Shown here piece after piece: positions 24,767 through 35,032 of a stretch of 64,000 nucleotides of DNA; position 1 is the stretch's first letter, and each line of letters opens with the position of its first letter. Below the pieces are notes generated by a model that was not told the origin of the DNA, did not search any database, and worked only from the letters and a program-made list of their open reading frames with translations. Position numbers and translations under genes: made by a program. Origin of the DNA: Phycisphaerae bacterium (GTDB lineage: Bacteria > Planctomycetota > Phycisphaerae > UBA1845); contig JAJDDQ010000031.1 in assembly GCA_029260215.1 (NCBI GenBank), positions 62,001-126,000 of the forward strand, written 5' to 3'.

Positions 24767-26206
24767 TCAGAAATTCTTCCACAATGACTGGTTGGTCACC
24801 TCGTGGTGGAACTGGACTTCGGACCGCTTGATGATTTCGCCCAACGCTCGCGGGCAGCGATCAGCCGACACCTGCTTGGATTCGGCGTACTTGGCCTGCA
24901 ATTCCTCGCCCATCAGTCGCGTCGTCCACTTGCTGGCTTTGAAGTTGCGCATGGCGTCGTAAATGTTGTCGGGCAGGAACCGCGTACGCGAACGCTTCTC
25001 GGTGTCGTCCGGGGGCGGCGTTTCACCCTCAAGGCCCGTCTTGAGCAGCGTGAAGATGAGCAGATACGGATTGACGTCCGGCGATATCGAACGAACCTCG
25101 ACCCGCGCCGACCGCTCGTTGGCCAGCGGGATACGAATCATCGACGCCCGGTTCACCGCCGAGGCTTTGATCTGGTTGGGGGCTTCGTATTCGGGATCGA
25201 GACGGCGGTAGGCATTGACGCTGGGGTTCAGCACCAGGCAGATATCACTGGCAGCGTGCAGAATGCGATCGATGAATTCCCACGCCAGTGTTGACAGGCC
25301 GTCGGCACCGTTCCCGTCGTGAAAAATGTTCTTCTCGTTTCGACACAGCGAGATGTTGGTGTGCATGCCGTTGCCGTTAATGCCCGTCAGCGGTTTGGGC
25401 AGGAAACAGGCTGTCGCGTCGTAGTGGTGCGCAACCCGCCGGCAGGCCAGCTTGTAAAGCTGAATCTGATCGGCTGCGATCGACGCAAGCTCGTAACTCC
25501 AATTCATCTCAAACTGCGAAGGCGCCACCTCGGGGTGGTCCTTCTCGTTTCCGAAACCCATAGCCCGCTGGACCTCAGCAGCGGTGTCGATAAAGCTGCG
25601 TAGCGGATCCTGCGGCAGCGAATGGTAGTAGCCGCCCTCTGTGACGAATTCGAATTCCCGCGCCCGGCAATAATGACGCTCAGCCTCCACGCCCTTGAAC
25701 AGGAACCCCTCGATCTCAGCCGCGACATGGGCCTCCGTCTTGTCCTTGTCGTAGAGGTTTTTTTCGTAGGTCTTGAGCATCCCGCGCGTGTCCGCGTGAT
25801 AGGGTGCCCCGTCGCGGGTCATCACATCCGCGAACACCAGCACCTTGCCCGGTCCGAAGATGTCGGACGGCAGCCAGTAGAACGCCGGCCAATCGATGTT
25901 GAGACGCAGATCGGATTCCTGCTGCACGGTGAATCCCTTGATCGACGATCCGTCGAAGGTGAGGTTGTCGGCTGAGCGCAGGAGGAACTTCTTGTCGTAG
26001 TCCAACGTGTGCATCCGGCCTTCAACGTCCGAAAAACAGACGGTGACAGCCTTGATGCGTTTTTCCTCCGCCAGGTACTTTCGGCGACCGTCCTCGATCT
26101 CACCGAAGGCAGCGCGCGATTTTCGCTGCTCCTTCGCTTCCAGATTCATCTCGGCGAGCTGTTCGTACGGTATTTCGAGGAAATCACGAAGCGGCGGAGA
26201 ATTCAT
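24767..26206 (-). CDS. glnA: Glutamine synthetase
   Basis: 479 residues; condenses glutamate and ammonia with ATP to glutamine, the main route of ammonium assimilation. Signatures: NLTFDGSSIKGF (N-terminal), SQFEMNWSYELASIAADQIQ, the ATP-binding stretch CFLPKPLTGINGNGMHTNIS, and NAYRRLDPEYEAPNQIKAS. Near the C-terminus LPDNIYDAMRNF contains a Tyr at the position where enterobacterial enzymes are adenylylated, so that control is possible but not shown. The enzyme begins with about 40 extra residues before the usual start. It is driven by a strong promoter with an inverted repeat (26255-26298). Confidence 0.93.
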   Translation of the reverse strand: MNSPPLRDFLEIPYEQLAEMNLEAKEQRKSRAAFGEIEDGRRKYLAEEKRIKAVTVCFSDVEGRMHTLDYDKKFLLRSADNLTFDGSSIKGFTVQQESDLRLNIDWPAFYWLPSDIFGPGKVLVFADVMTRDGAPYHADTRGMLKTYEKNLYDKDKTEAHVAAEIEGFLFKGVEAERHYCRAREFEFVTEGGYYHSLPQDPLRSFIDTAAEVQRAMGFGNEKDHPEVAPSQFEMNWSYELASIAADQIQLYKLACRRVAHHYDATACFLPKPLTGINGNGMHTNISLCRNEKNIFHDGNGADGLSTLAWEFIDRILHAASDICLVLNPSVNAYRRLDPEYEAPNQIKASAVNRASMIRIPLANERSARVEVRSISPDVNPYLLIFTLLKTGLEGETPPPDDTEKRSRTRFLPDNIYDAMRNFKASKWTTRLMGEELQAKYAESKQVSADRCPRALGEIIKRSEVQFHHEVTNQSLWKNF

Positions 26207-26254
26207 CGTTTTATCCTTGCCATTTACGATTTTAACATTATGACAACAAGAATT

Positions 26255-26298
26255 ATTATAAAATACGTGACAACAAAGTCAACATTCTTATCACGTAT
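26255..26298 (-). promoter_or_regulatory. glnA promoter with bracketing inverted repeat
   Basis: On the minus strand, TTGACT (26282-26277), a 16-base spacer and TATAAT (26260-26255) form a near-consensus promoter about 50 bases before the glnA start. The palindromic arms ATACGTGA (26263-26270 on plus) and TCACGTAT (26291-26298) bracket the -35 box. TGACAACAA occurs twice (26241-26249, 26268-26276). These are candidate nitrogen-regulator sites; the factor is unknown. Confidence 0.7.
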
Positions 26299-26365
26299 CC
26301 AATAGGATTCCCGTTTGGTGAGAATCCCCGAGGTTTATCGGCGGAAGCGGCACGATGGGCGAGTT

Positions 26366-26435
26366 CAAAACAAGAGAACGCCCCCGTGGCCCGCGCAACG
26401 AAACGGTTGTTCGTTGCGGCGAACCGCGGGGGCGT
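26366..26435 (-). terminator. Hairpin terminator of the HU gene
   Basis: On the minus strand ACGCCCCCGCGG (26435-26424) pairs with CCACGGGGGCGT (26389-26378), with an inner CGCAACGAA/TTCGTTGCG stem. TCTCTTGTTTT follows. It lies 25 bases after the HU stop. Confidence 0.65.
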
Positions 26436-26460
26436 CGTTCAGATCGCGAGCGATCGTCGG

Positions 26461-26802
26461 CTAGGCCACCATGTCCTTCAGCCCCTTGAGCGGCTGAGCT
26501 TTGACGACCCGGCGTGCGGGCTTCGCCTTGAAAACGGTGTCTTCACCCGTGAACGGGTTGACACCCTTGCGTGCCTTGGTGGCGGGCTTGACTACCTTCT
26601 TGAGTTTGACCAGCCCGGGTAGTGCGAATACCCCCGGTCCGCGAGTACCCAGGTCTTTCTTGATCAGACCTGCGAGTTCTTCGAACAGTGAAGCCACCTG
26701 CTTCTTGGTCAGTCCGGTTGAATCCGCCAAACCCGAAAAAATCTCACTTTTCGTACGAGCCTTGCCCGTTGCCGCCGCCTTTTTCTTCGCCTTCTTGGCC
26801 AT
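26461..26802 (-). CDS. hup: HU-family histone-like DNA-binding protein
   Basis: 113 residues. A Lys/Ala-rich N-terminal extension (AKKAKKKAAATGKARTKSE) precedes the HU fold: helices FSGLADSTGLTKKQVASLFE, the beta region GVFALPGLVKLKKVVKPATK, and the arm segment ARKGVNPFTGEDTVFKAKPA with the intercalating-proline context. HU bends and compacts DNA; proximity to the origin is common. It has its own hairpin terminator. The basic extension, about 18 residues, is like those of planctomycete HU variants. Confidence 0.9.
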   Translation of the reverse strand: MAKKAKKKAAATGKARTKSEIFSGLADSTGLTKKQVASLFEELAGLIKKDLGTRGPGVFALPGLVKLKKVVKPATKARKGVNPFTGEDTVFKAKPARRVVKAQPLKGLKDMVA

Positions 26803-27131
26803 CGGTCATCCTTTCCGCGCCATGCGCCAATACTATAAAGACCTTCCTGTGGTCAAAAAACAACATCGACGAGGGTGATGCACACCAAGCAGGACGATTC
26901 GAATCGGTCACTGACCGCGTAATTCGCCCCCGTCGTTACCTGCTCCATCGAGTCCCCCGCCGGTTGCGCCGACCAATCGGTCTCGACGCACGATCGGCAA
27001 TCCGATCAGAGGATATCGGGGAAACTATAGAGCGCAACGCTGCGCGTCAACGGTTTTCCCCTTTATTTTCAGGGTTTTTCGCACCGCAGCGCAGCGTGGG
27101 CGGTCCGTTCAGGGTGTGAAATAGATTTCGG
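26803..27131. other. Intergenic region between gyrB and the HU gene
   Basis: 329 bases without a gene. The inverted repeat ACGCTGCGC (about 27040) and GCGCAGCGT (about 27088), separated by some 40 bases, may form a gyrB terminator stem. Near 26830-26860, on the minus strand, TTGACC and TATAGT elements occur but with non-standard spacing, so the HU promoter could not be fixed. Confidence 0.3.
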
Positions 27132-29741
<2,610 letters not shown>

Positions 29742-29755
29742 CTACCAAACACCGC

Positions 29756-30139
29756 TCAGGGAAACATGGGACGCGGTACGTTGTGTCCGCCGGACGCGCG
29801 ATATACGAACCGCACACGCCGTAATTTCAAATCGGGCCGAACTCTGCCGACACCTTCAAGCAATTCCAACGCCCAACGCAAACGCATCGGGACAAGCATC
29901 CGTGCATCATCCATGCCAAGAATGAGCACGTCGTTCTTAATACCCACAGCCGTACACCGCTGGCGAAAATCTTCATCCACAAGACTACGCAGGTCTTTTT
30001 CCAGACCCGTCGATGCCCGTTCGATGGCCTGCTCCAGCCTTTTGAACACCACGGCTGCGGACTCGCCGATCGCACGACTTCGCAATCGAAGCCTGCGATT
30101 GTGCGTGATCCATTCCAGTGAACGACGATTCAGATGCAC
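29756..30139 (-). CDS. dciA: DciA/DUF721-family replication protein
   Basis: 127 residues, a DUF721 protein; DciA interacts with the replicative helicase DnaB and promotes its loading, replacing DnaC-type loaders in most bacteria. Recognised by length, by position between dnaN and gyrB, and by the C-terminal part (LVDEDFRQRCTAVGIKNDVL, LGMDDARMLVPMRLR, LLEGVGRVRPDLKLRRVRFV), which matches the DUF721 core. The order dnaA-dnaN-dciA-gyrB is the usual origin block (recF is missing). Spacing of 20-25 bases to its neighbours suggests an operon. Confidence 0.8.
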   Translation of the reverse strand: MHLNRRSLEWITHNRRLRLRSRAIGESAAVVFKRLEQAIERASTGLEKDLRSLVDEDFRQRCTAVGIKNDVLILGMDDARMLVPMRLRWALELLEGVGRVRPDLKLRRVRFVYRASGGHNVPRPMFP

Positions 30140-30163
30140 GAGATTCTCACTAATCGAGCGACC

Positions 30164-31258
30164 CTACGACAAATTGACCGGCATCACCACGTACAGCATG
30201 TTCTCGCCGATCTTGAACACGCCGGGTCTGTTCGCTTCCTTGAACTCGAACAAAACCTCGTCGTTGGGCACGACCCGGAGCACATCGGCGATGAACACCG
30301 GATTGAAACCGATGTCGATGTCAACGTCCTGATACTCGATGGGCAGGGAAACCTCAGCCTCACCCTGATCGGGAGCACGACTGCTCAACGTCAGCTTGCC
30401 CTTGGTGAAGGCCATCCGCACGCCCTTGGATTCTTCGTTGGTCAAAAGTGCCACGCGACGCACCGCGCTGAGCAACTCAGCCTTGTCAAACCGCACGCTC
30501 TTGTCGCTGTCCCCCGGAATGACGTCTTCGTATTTCGGAAAGTGACCCTCGAGCAACGTCGAACAAATCAGAACGCGCGCCGTCTTCACCGCGATCTGAT
30601 TGGATTCGATCCGCACGCTAATGGGCGTATCCGCGGAGGCAAACACTTTGCCGATGAGTTGCATCGCCTTGATCGGCACGATCGCGGTCAACGCCTTTCC
30701 GCCTCCGTCGATCGCACGCTCCACGCGGGACAAACGCCGGCCGTCGGTGGCAACCAGAGTCAGGCGATCGCCCTTGCGATCCCACAGCACGCCGTTGATG
30801 GCGTACCGCGTGTTCTCCCGGGCGGCGGCGAAAACGGTCCAGTCGGTCAATTCTCGCAGTTGGTCGGCTTCGAGGGTCAGGTCGCCGTCGCCTTCGATCT
30901 CCGGGACGGGCGGAAAATCCTTGAGATCCTGGACGTAGATGCGAAAATGACTGTCGTGCCCGCGAACGTGGCAGACATCCTTGCTCACCTCGAGGGACAG
31001 CACCTCGTCAATCGACTCGCGGACGATCTGATTCAGCTTGTCCGCCAGCACGAGCACCGAACCCGTCTCATCGACTTCGACCTGGCTGACGCTGACGCGC
31101 ACCCCAATTTCGAGATCGGTGGCGGAGAGGATGACGTAGTCGTCGTGAACGTCGATCAGCACGCATTGCAGGATCGGCTTGGGCGTGCGCGAGGGCGCTA
31201 CGCTGGTAACGATCGCCAACGCGTCCAGAAACTCGTGTCGGTTAAGCGAGAGCTTCAT
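30164..31258 (-). CDS. dnaN: DNA polymerase III beta subunit (sliding clamp)
   Basis: 364 residues starting at ATG 31258, preceded by an AGGGAG-type ribosome-binding site; an upstream in-frame codon at 31282 is not needed. MKLSLNRHEFLDALAIVTSV at the N-terminus and the triplicated clamp domains (VLILADKLNQIVRES-like, KALTAIVPIKAMQLIGK, VFIADVLRV) are evident. The C-terminal VVMPVNLS is the classic clamp end. It encircles DNA as a dimer and tethers polymerases. It is in the origin block on the minus strand, downstream of dnaA. Confidence 0.95.
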   Translation of the reverse strand: MKLSLNRHEFLDALAIVTSVAPSRTPKPILQCVLIDVHDDYVILSATDLEIGVRVSVSQVEVDETGSVLVLADKLNQIVRESIDEVLSLEVSKDVCHVRGHDSHFRIYVQDLKDFPPVPEIEGDGDLTLEADQLRELTDWTVFAAARENTRYAINGVLWDRKGDRLTLVATDGRRLSRVERAIDGGGKALTAIVPIKAMQLIGKVFASADTPISVRIESNQIAVKTARVLICSTLLEGHFPKYEDVIPGDSDKSVRFDKAELLSAVRRVALLTNEESKGVRMAFTKGKLTLSSRAPDQGEAEVSLPIEYQDVDIDIGFNPVFIADVLRVVPNDEVLFEFKEANRPGVFKIGENMLYVVMPVNLS

Positions 31259-31540
31259 CCCTGGTTCTCCCTGTTTTCGCACTGATTATGAATGAAAGTA
31301 TTTAAAATCTCTATCATCATCTTATGCCATGTGAAATGCGTGCGTGACGCAGCCTCGATGTCGTAAACCACTTTCGGACATGAAGTTGGAATCGTTCGGA
31401 AAGACACAGGTGCCTGTTCGGAGGTGTTGCCAAGTCGCCGGTTCGCACCATGTGAAGTCCGGGGTCGGACGTCGCCTGTGAAGATGGGTAATTCGTAACG
31501 GTTGCAACCAAAGTATTCAACATGATTCTCACGGGCATTG
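31259..31540. other. dnaA-dnaN intergenic region, candidate origin part
   Basis: 282 bases with relatively high A/T near 31290-31320 (TATTTAAAATCTCTATCATC). TGTGAA-type motifs occur three times (near 31331, 31451 and 31479) and TCGTAAACCA once (31361-31370, also upstream of dnaA). None is a consensus TTATCCACA box, so the origin assignment rests on gene order and is tentative. Confidence 0.4.
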
Positions 31541-32854
31541 TTAAGTACCGTTTCGCAGTTCTCGGGACAGGCGTTCAAGCTCCGAATCGAGTTCGGGGCT
31601 GGCGGCGCGTTTCTTCTGAATCAGGCGGCAGGCGTGGATGACCGTGGTGTGGTCTCTCCCGCCGAAGAATCCGCCAATCTCTTCGAGGCTGGCGGTGGTC
31701 ATCTCCCGCGCCAGGTACATGCAAATTTGACGGGGAAACGCGATGGAGCGCGTGCGACGTTTGCCCTGAAGGTCCACCAGACGCAGATTGTGTCGCGTCG
31801 CGACGAGGCTGAGGATGTCGGGAATCGCCACCGCGAAGCTGGACGGGGACGAGCCGGACAGCGACTCCAAAGCCAGCTCGCGGTCTATGACTCCGCCGCG
31901 CGTCTGACTGAGCAGAGCCAGTTTGCACAACGCGCCCTCCAGTTCGCGAACGTTGGATTCGATTCTGGCTGCCAGCAAGCGCGTGACGTCCTCCGGTACC
32001 TCCAAACACCTCATGCGTGCTTTGGTGCGCACGATGGCCATCCGCGTTTCGAGGCAGGGTTTGTCCACCAGCGCGACCAGCCCGGAGTTGAAACGGCTTA
32101 CCAGCCTTTCTTCGAGGCTGGGAATCTCGGCTGGGCTGCAATCTGCCGACAGGACAATCTGGCGTTTGGATTGGTACAGCGTGTTGAACGTGTGAAAGAA
32201 CTCCTCCTGGCTTCGCTCGCGCTCCGCCAGAAACTGAATGTCGTCGATGACCAGGAAATCCGCGTGTCGATACCGATAGCGAAACTGGTGCAGCTTACCG
32301 CGCTCCACGGACTCGATAAAGTGGTTCGTGAATGTCTCGCAGGACAGGTAGACGATATTTGTCTCCGGCTGCTTCCTGAGAATCTCCTGGCAAACAGCCT
32401 GCAACAGGTGCGTTTTGCCCAAACCAACATCGCCATGCACGAACAGCGGGTTGTAAGCCCGGCCTGGGGATTCCGCGACGGCTACCGACGCGGCATGGGC
32501 GAGTCGATTACAGGGGCCTGTGACGAAGTTGTTGAATATGTAGTCGTCCGCCAGTTGCAACCCCTCTTCCCGCTCGAAGGACAAGGGTTCTGACGTTTCC
32601 TCGTCGGCATCGGTTTCGAAGGAAACGGTCACGATACGCCCGAACAGGTCCTGGGCCGCCTGTGAAAACGCGATTCGGCACCGATCATTGAGGTAGCGGA
32701 CGCGGGACGGGCTGGTGGTATGAACCGCGAGCACGCCGCCGGTCATCTCGATGGGGGTGAGTTCGGAGAACCACGGGCGGATTAAATCCGGCGAAGAGGC
32801 TCGAACACGGTCGATAATGTTCTGCCAGCTTGCGTCACCCAAAGATCGAGCCAT
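31541..32854 (-). CDS. dnaA: Chromosomal replication initiator DnaA
   Basis: 437 residues. The N-terminal domain I starts SWQNIIDRVRASSPDLIRPW. The AAA+ domain has Walker A GDVGLGKTHLLQAV, Walker B LVIDDIQFLAERERSQEEFF, sensor/Arg-finger region SRFNSGLVALVDKP, and ESNVRELEGAL. The DNA-binding domain IV has the signature GGRDHTTVIHACRLIQKK. It is shorter than the E. coli protein because the linker domain II is nearly absent. DnaA binds the origin as an ATP-bound oligomer and opens DNA. Start ATG 32854. Confidence 0.96.
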   Translation of the reverse strand: MARSLGDASWQNIIDRVRASSPDLIRPWFSELTPIEMTGGVLAVHTTSPSRVRYLNDRCRIAFSQAAQDLFGRIVTVSFETDADEETSEPLSFEREEGLQLADDYIFNNFVTGPCNRLAHAASVAVAESPGRAYNPLFVHGDVGLGKTHLLQAVCQEILRKQPETNIVYLSCETFTNHFIESVERGKLHQFRYRYRHADFLVIDDIQFLAERERSQEEFFHTFNTLYQSKRQIVLSADCSPAEIPSLEERLVSRFNSGLVALVDKPCLETRMAIVRTKARMRCLEVPEDVTRLLAARIESNVRELEGALCKLALLSQTRGGVIDRELALESLSGSSPSSFAVAIPDILSLVATRHNLRLVDLQGKRRTRSIAFPRQICMYLAREMTTASLEEIGGFFGGRDHTTVIHACRLIQKKRAASPELDSELERLSRELRNGT

Positions 32855-33040
32855 GAACCGAATTTCCGCCAGAAAGAACCTGTTTGTGCCGCTGAACGAT
32901 TTTCATAAACAATTTGAATATAATGGTTTACGAAAAATTTGACCTCGGCGAAGAGTCAGCCCGATATTGTACCACGGGTTCAGTATTTCGTCACCCCGGG
33001 AATCGGTCTGGCGGAAAAGTGTGGCAAAAGGATTTCACAG
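32855..33040. other. dnaA upstream region
   Basis: No gene. AT-rich at 32897-32940, including TATAAT (32919-32924, plus) and the motif TAATGGTTTAC-GAAAAATTT that recurs at 16121. TTTCACAG near 33034 is similar to the TTCACA motifs in the dnaA-dnaN gap. It may contain origin elements or the dnaA promoter; neither could be fixed. Confidence 0.35.
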
Positions 33041-33070
33041 TTGCAACTGCGGGGTAAACGGCGCTATACT
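33041..33070 (+). promoter_or_regulatory. Candidate promoter for the first PEP-CTERM gene
   Basis: TTGCAA (33041-33046), an 18-base spacer and TATACT (33065-33070). If used, the mRNA leader before the ATG at 33285 would be about 205 bases; it holds a CGGGCG/CGCCCG hairpin but no recognised riboswitch. Confidence 0.4.
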
Positions 33071-33284
33071 GGTGCAGACAGAACGACTCCGGGCGTTTGG
33101 GAGCGCCCGCTGTTGTGCTTGGATGGAAAGAGGAAGAGAGAGCGGCTGGGAAGCATCGGAGAGGGATTCACTTCCGGGGTGTACGTTCGGAAAAGGTACG
33201 CCCGTGGACCCGTCTGGTTTGGATTATCTCCTGCAGAAACCGACTTCCGTGCGCTTGTGCTCTCGCATTTGACAGGCGGTAGCC

Positions 33285-33947
33285 ATGATTTGGAGAGAGA
33301 GGACACTTGCTGCGTTCTGCGCGCTCTGTGTAGGTTCAGCGGCATTTGGTGAGCCCATTCGATCGCTGTACCTGGATGTGCCGGATTCACCGGCGGCAGC
33401 GCTTTCTTTTGATTACGATGATCAGAACAGCGACGGAACGCTGGCGGTCGAGATAGATTCGTTTTCCCTGCTGATCGAGCGATCGATGAACGGCGGAACG
33501 GTAAACGAGTTTATTCAGGACGCTTCGATCACGCTGACGGCCACGGGTCTCACCGACATTTCGCAGGCGCCGCTGGCGGCTGGCAGTTTTGCGTCGGTTG
33601 AGTTCGCTTTACGCGACGGCAACGACGATTTGCTGCTTTCCGGTGCCAACCTGATCGATGCCAACGTCATTTACGCCGAGACCGCCATTGCGGATGTGAT
33701 GCTCCTGGTCGGCGGATTTCTGCCGATAACCGGCGGCTCGCTCGCGGCTGACTTCGACACGGCGGCTACGCTGGTCGGATTGGCGTACAATATCGACCCC
33801 GGAACGGATTCTCTGAACAGCCTGGACACAGACCATTCCGGCGGCATACAACTGAGTATCAATCCCGTCCCCGAACCGGGTGCGGCGCTGATGATGATCG
33901 CGATGATCGGGCTGGTGGGTGGAATCGCTTCGCGGCGATCGCGCTGA
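33285..33947 (+). CDS. PEP-CTERM sorting-domain protein
   Basis: 220 residues. Signal peptide (LAAFCALCVGSAAFGEP), a beta-rich Asp/Thr-rich body, and a C-terminal PEP-CTERM signal: NPVPEPGAALMMIAMIGLVG followed by the basic tail ASRRSR. Such proteins are recognised by an exosortase (not in the window), cleaved and attached to the outer surface or released into extracellular polymer. The body has no conserved enzyme motif; DTDHSGGIQL resembles a calcium loop. The first of two tandem PEP-CTERM genes after the dnaA upstream region. Confidence 0.88.
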   Translation: MIWRERTLAAFCALCVGSAAFGEPIRSLYLDVPDSPAAALSFDYDDQNSDGTLAVEIDSFSLLIERSMNGGTVNEFIQDASITLTATGLTDISQAPLAAGSFASVEFALRDGNDDLLLSGANLIDANVIYAETAIADVMLLVGGFLPITGGSLAADFDTAATLVGLAYNIDPGTDSLNSLDTDHSGGIQLSINPVPEPGAALMMIAMIGLVGGIASRRSR

Positions 33948-34009
33948 TCGGGAAACACTGAGTAGCGGTTCCCATTTGGGAGAATGGGGACTTTAGGGAG
34001 AGAGCAAAA

Positions 34010-34693
34010 ATGGTACGTTTATCGCCCGTTTTCGGGCACATGGTTCTGGCGGTCGCGGTCACCGCTTTTTCGATTTCGCAAGCCCGGGCGGAAGTTCTGA
34101 CCAGCATCGGGATTAACGACGTGGCCACCACGTACACTTATCCCGCCGGCCAAGACTCCGGCATTTTGACTTTGAGCGACACGGGTCTGGGGTTGCTGGC
34201 GACGTTCGCGGACGCCGCGGATCTGAATCTGGTTGACACGCAGCTCACGCTTTCGGTGCCGTTTCTTGGCGAGCTTGGCGACGCCGGTGACGACATCGCC
34301 TTCGGCGAGTTCGGCGCGGGCACGATTACGATCGTCGATCTTGGCCCCGAGTCGGGTGTGCCTTTGTTCCAAGCCGACATCGTCGGGTTGATGCTGGCAG
34401 AAAGCCAGTTCGTTTCCGGTGCATTTGCTGGAACGGGCACGTTTACAAACGCTACCTACGGCGGAGCGCTCGCGGGCGTTACGCTGCCGACCTCGGGCAG
34501 TATCATTACCGACCTGTTTACATGGCGAACCGGGTCGCTGGCTGGACCCAGCGTGGACATCGACAACTTCGTCGACGCACCGATCGGCGGCGAGACGATC
34601 TACAGCGACATGCACGATCTGTCGATCGTGCCCGAACCCACGACACTGGCCATGTTGGCCGTCATCGTATTCTCCGTCCGTCGTCGCCGTTAG
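34010..34693 (+). CDS. PEP-CTERM sorting-domain protein
   Basis: 227 residues with a signal peptide (VLAVAVTAFSISQARAE) and the C-terminal signal VPEPTTLAMLAVIVF followed by SVRRRR. The body is a Gly/Thr/Asp-rich beta protein (GDDIAFGEFGAGTITIVDLG) without recognised catalytic residues. It starts 62 bases after the preceding PEP-CTERM gene and has an efficient hairpin terminator downstream (34730-34763), so both probably form one transcript. Exosortase substrates; function unknown. Confidence 0.88.
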   Translation: MVRLSPVFGHMVLAVAVTAFSISQARAEVLTSIGINDVATTYTYPAGQDSGILTLSDTGLGLLATFADAADLNLVDTQLTLSVPFLGELGDAGDDIAFGEFGAGTITIVDLGPESGVPLFQADIVGLMLAESQFVSGAFAGTGTFTNATYGGALAGVTLPTSGSIITDLFTWRTGSLAGPSVDIDNFVDAPIGGETIYSDMHDLSIVPEPTTLAMLAVIVFSVRRRR

Positions 34694-34729
34694 AGGCAAC
34701 CGGACTGATCAATAACTTGCATTGCTCCG

Positions 34730-34763
34730 AAGGCCGGCCCGCTCCTCCGCGGGTCGGCCTTTT
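34730..34763 (+). terminator. Intrinsic terminator after the tandem PEP-CTERM genes
   Basis: AAGGCCGGCCCGC (34730-34742) pairs with GCGGGTCGGCCTTTT (34749-34763) around a six-base loop, ending in TTTT. The stem is near-perfect with one mismatch. Confidence 0.85.
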
Positions 34764-35032
34764 GCGCAGCGCATCCCGAGTTGATCGATCGCTCCTGTTG
34801 AATATGATGCGACGGTCGCTGCGGAAGTATTCCCTTGGACGAAACCGCTCCCGAGGGAGCCGTCCCGAGCGCGCCGGGAGGTTATCCCATGAGGGTGCGT
34901 CCCGTTCTGGGTGGCATGGTCTGGCGCAGCCAGGCCGTGGCGTTTCGCGACTCCCACGGCCTACCGGCTACGCCGTTAGACCGTGCCACACTGCACTACG
35001 AATGGCTACCCGTTTTGGGATGCACCCGTACC
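34764..35032. other. Region upstream of the topoisomerase VI B gene
   Basis: An open frame runs from a TTG at 34835 into the topoisomerase gene, but the residues it would encode before 35033 (such as AVPSAPGGYPMRVRPVLGGM) do not resemble a topoisomerase N-terminus. No clear ribosome site was found there. No other feature recognised. Confidence 0.3.

Noticed and set aside
30134-31285. 383-residue plus-strand frame opposite dnaN
   Set aside because: Shadow of dnaN; no ribosome site or known motif.
33071-33284. Riboswitch in the leader of the first PEP-CTERM gene
   Set aside because: Only one small hairpin (CGGGCG/CGCCCG); no match to a known riboswitch consensus by eye.
34835-35032. N-terminal extension of the topoisomerase VI B gene
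   Set aside because: Starts with TTG without a ribosome site and the residues are not like any Top6B; ATG 35033 is preferred.
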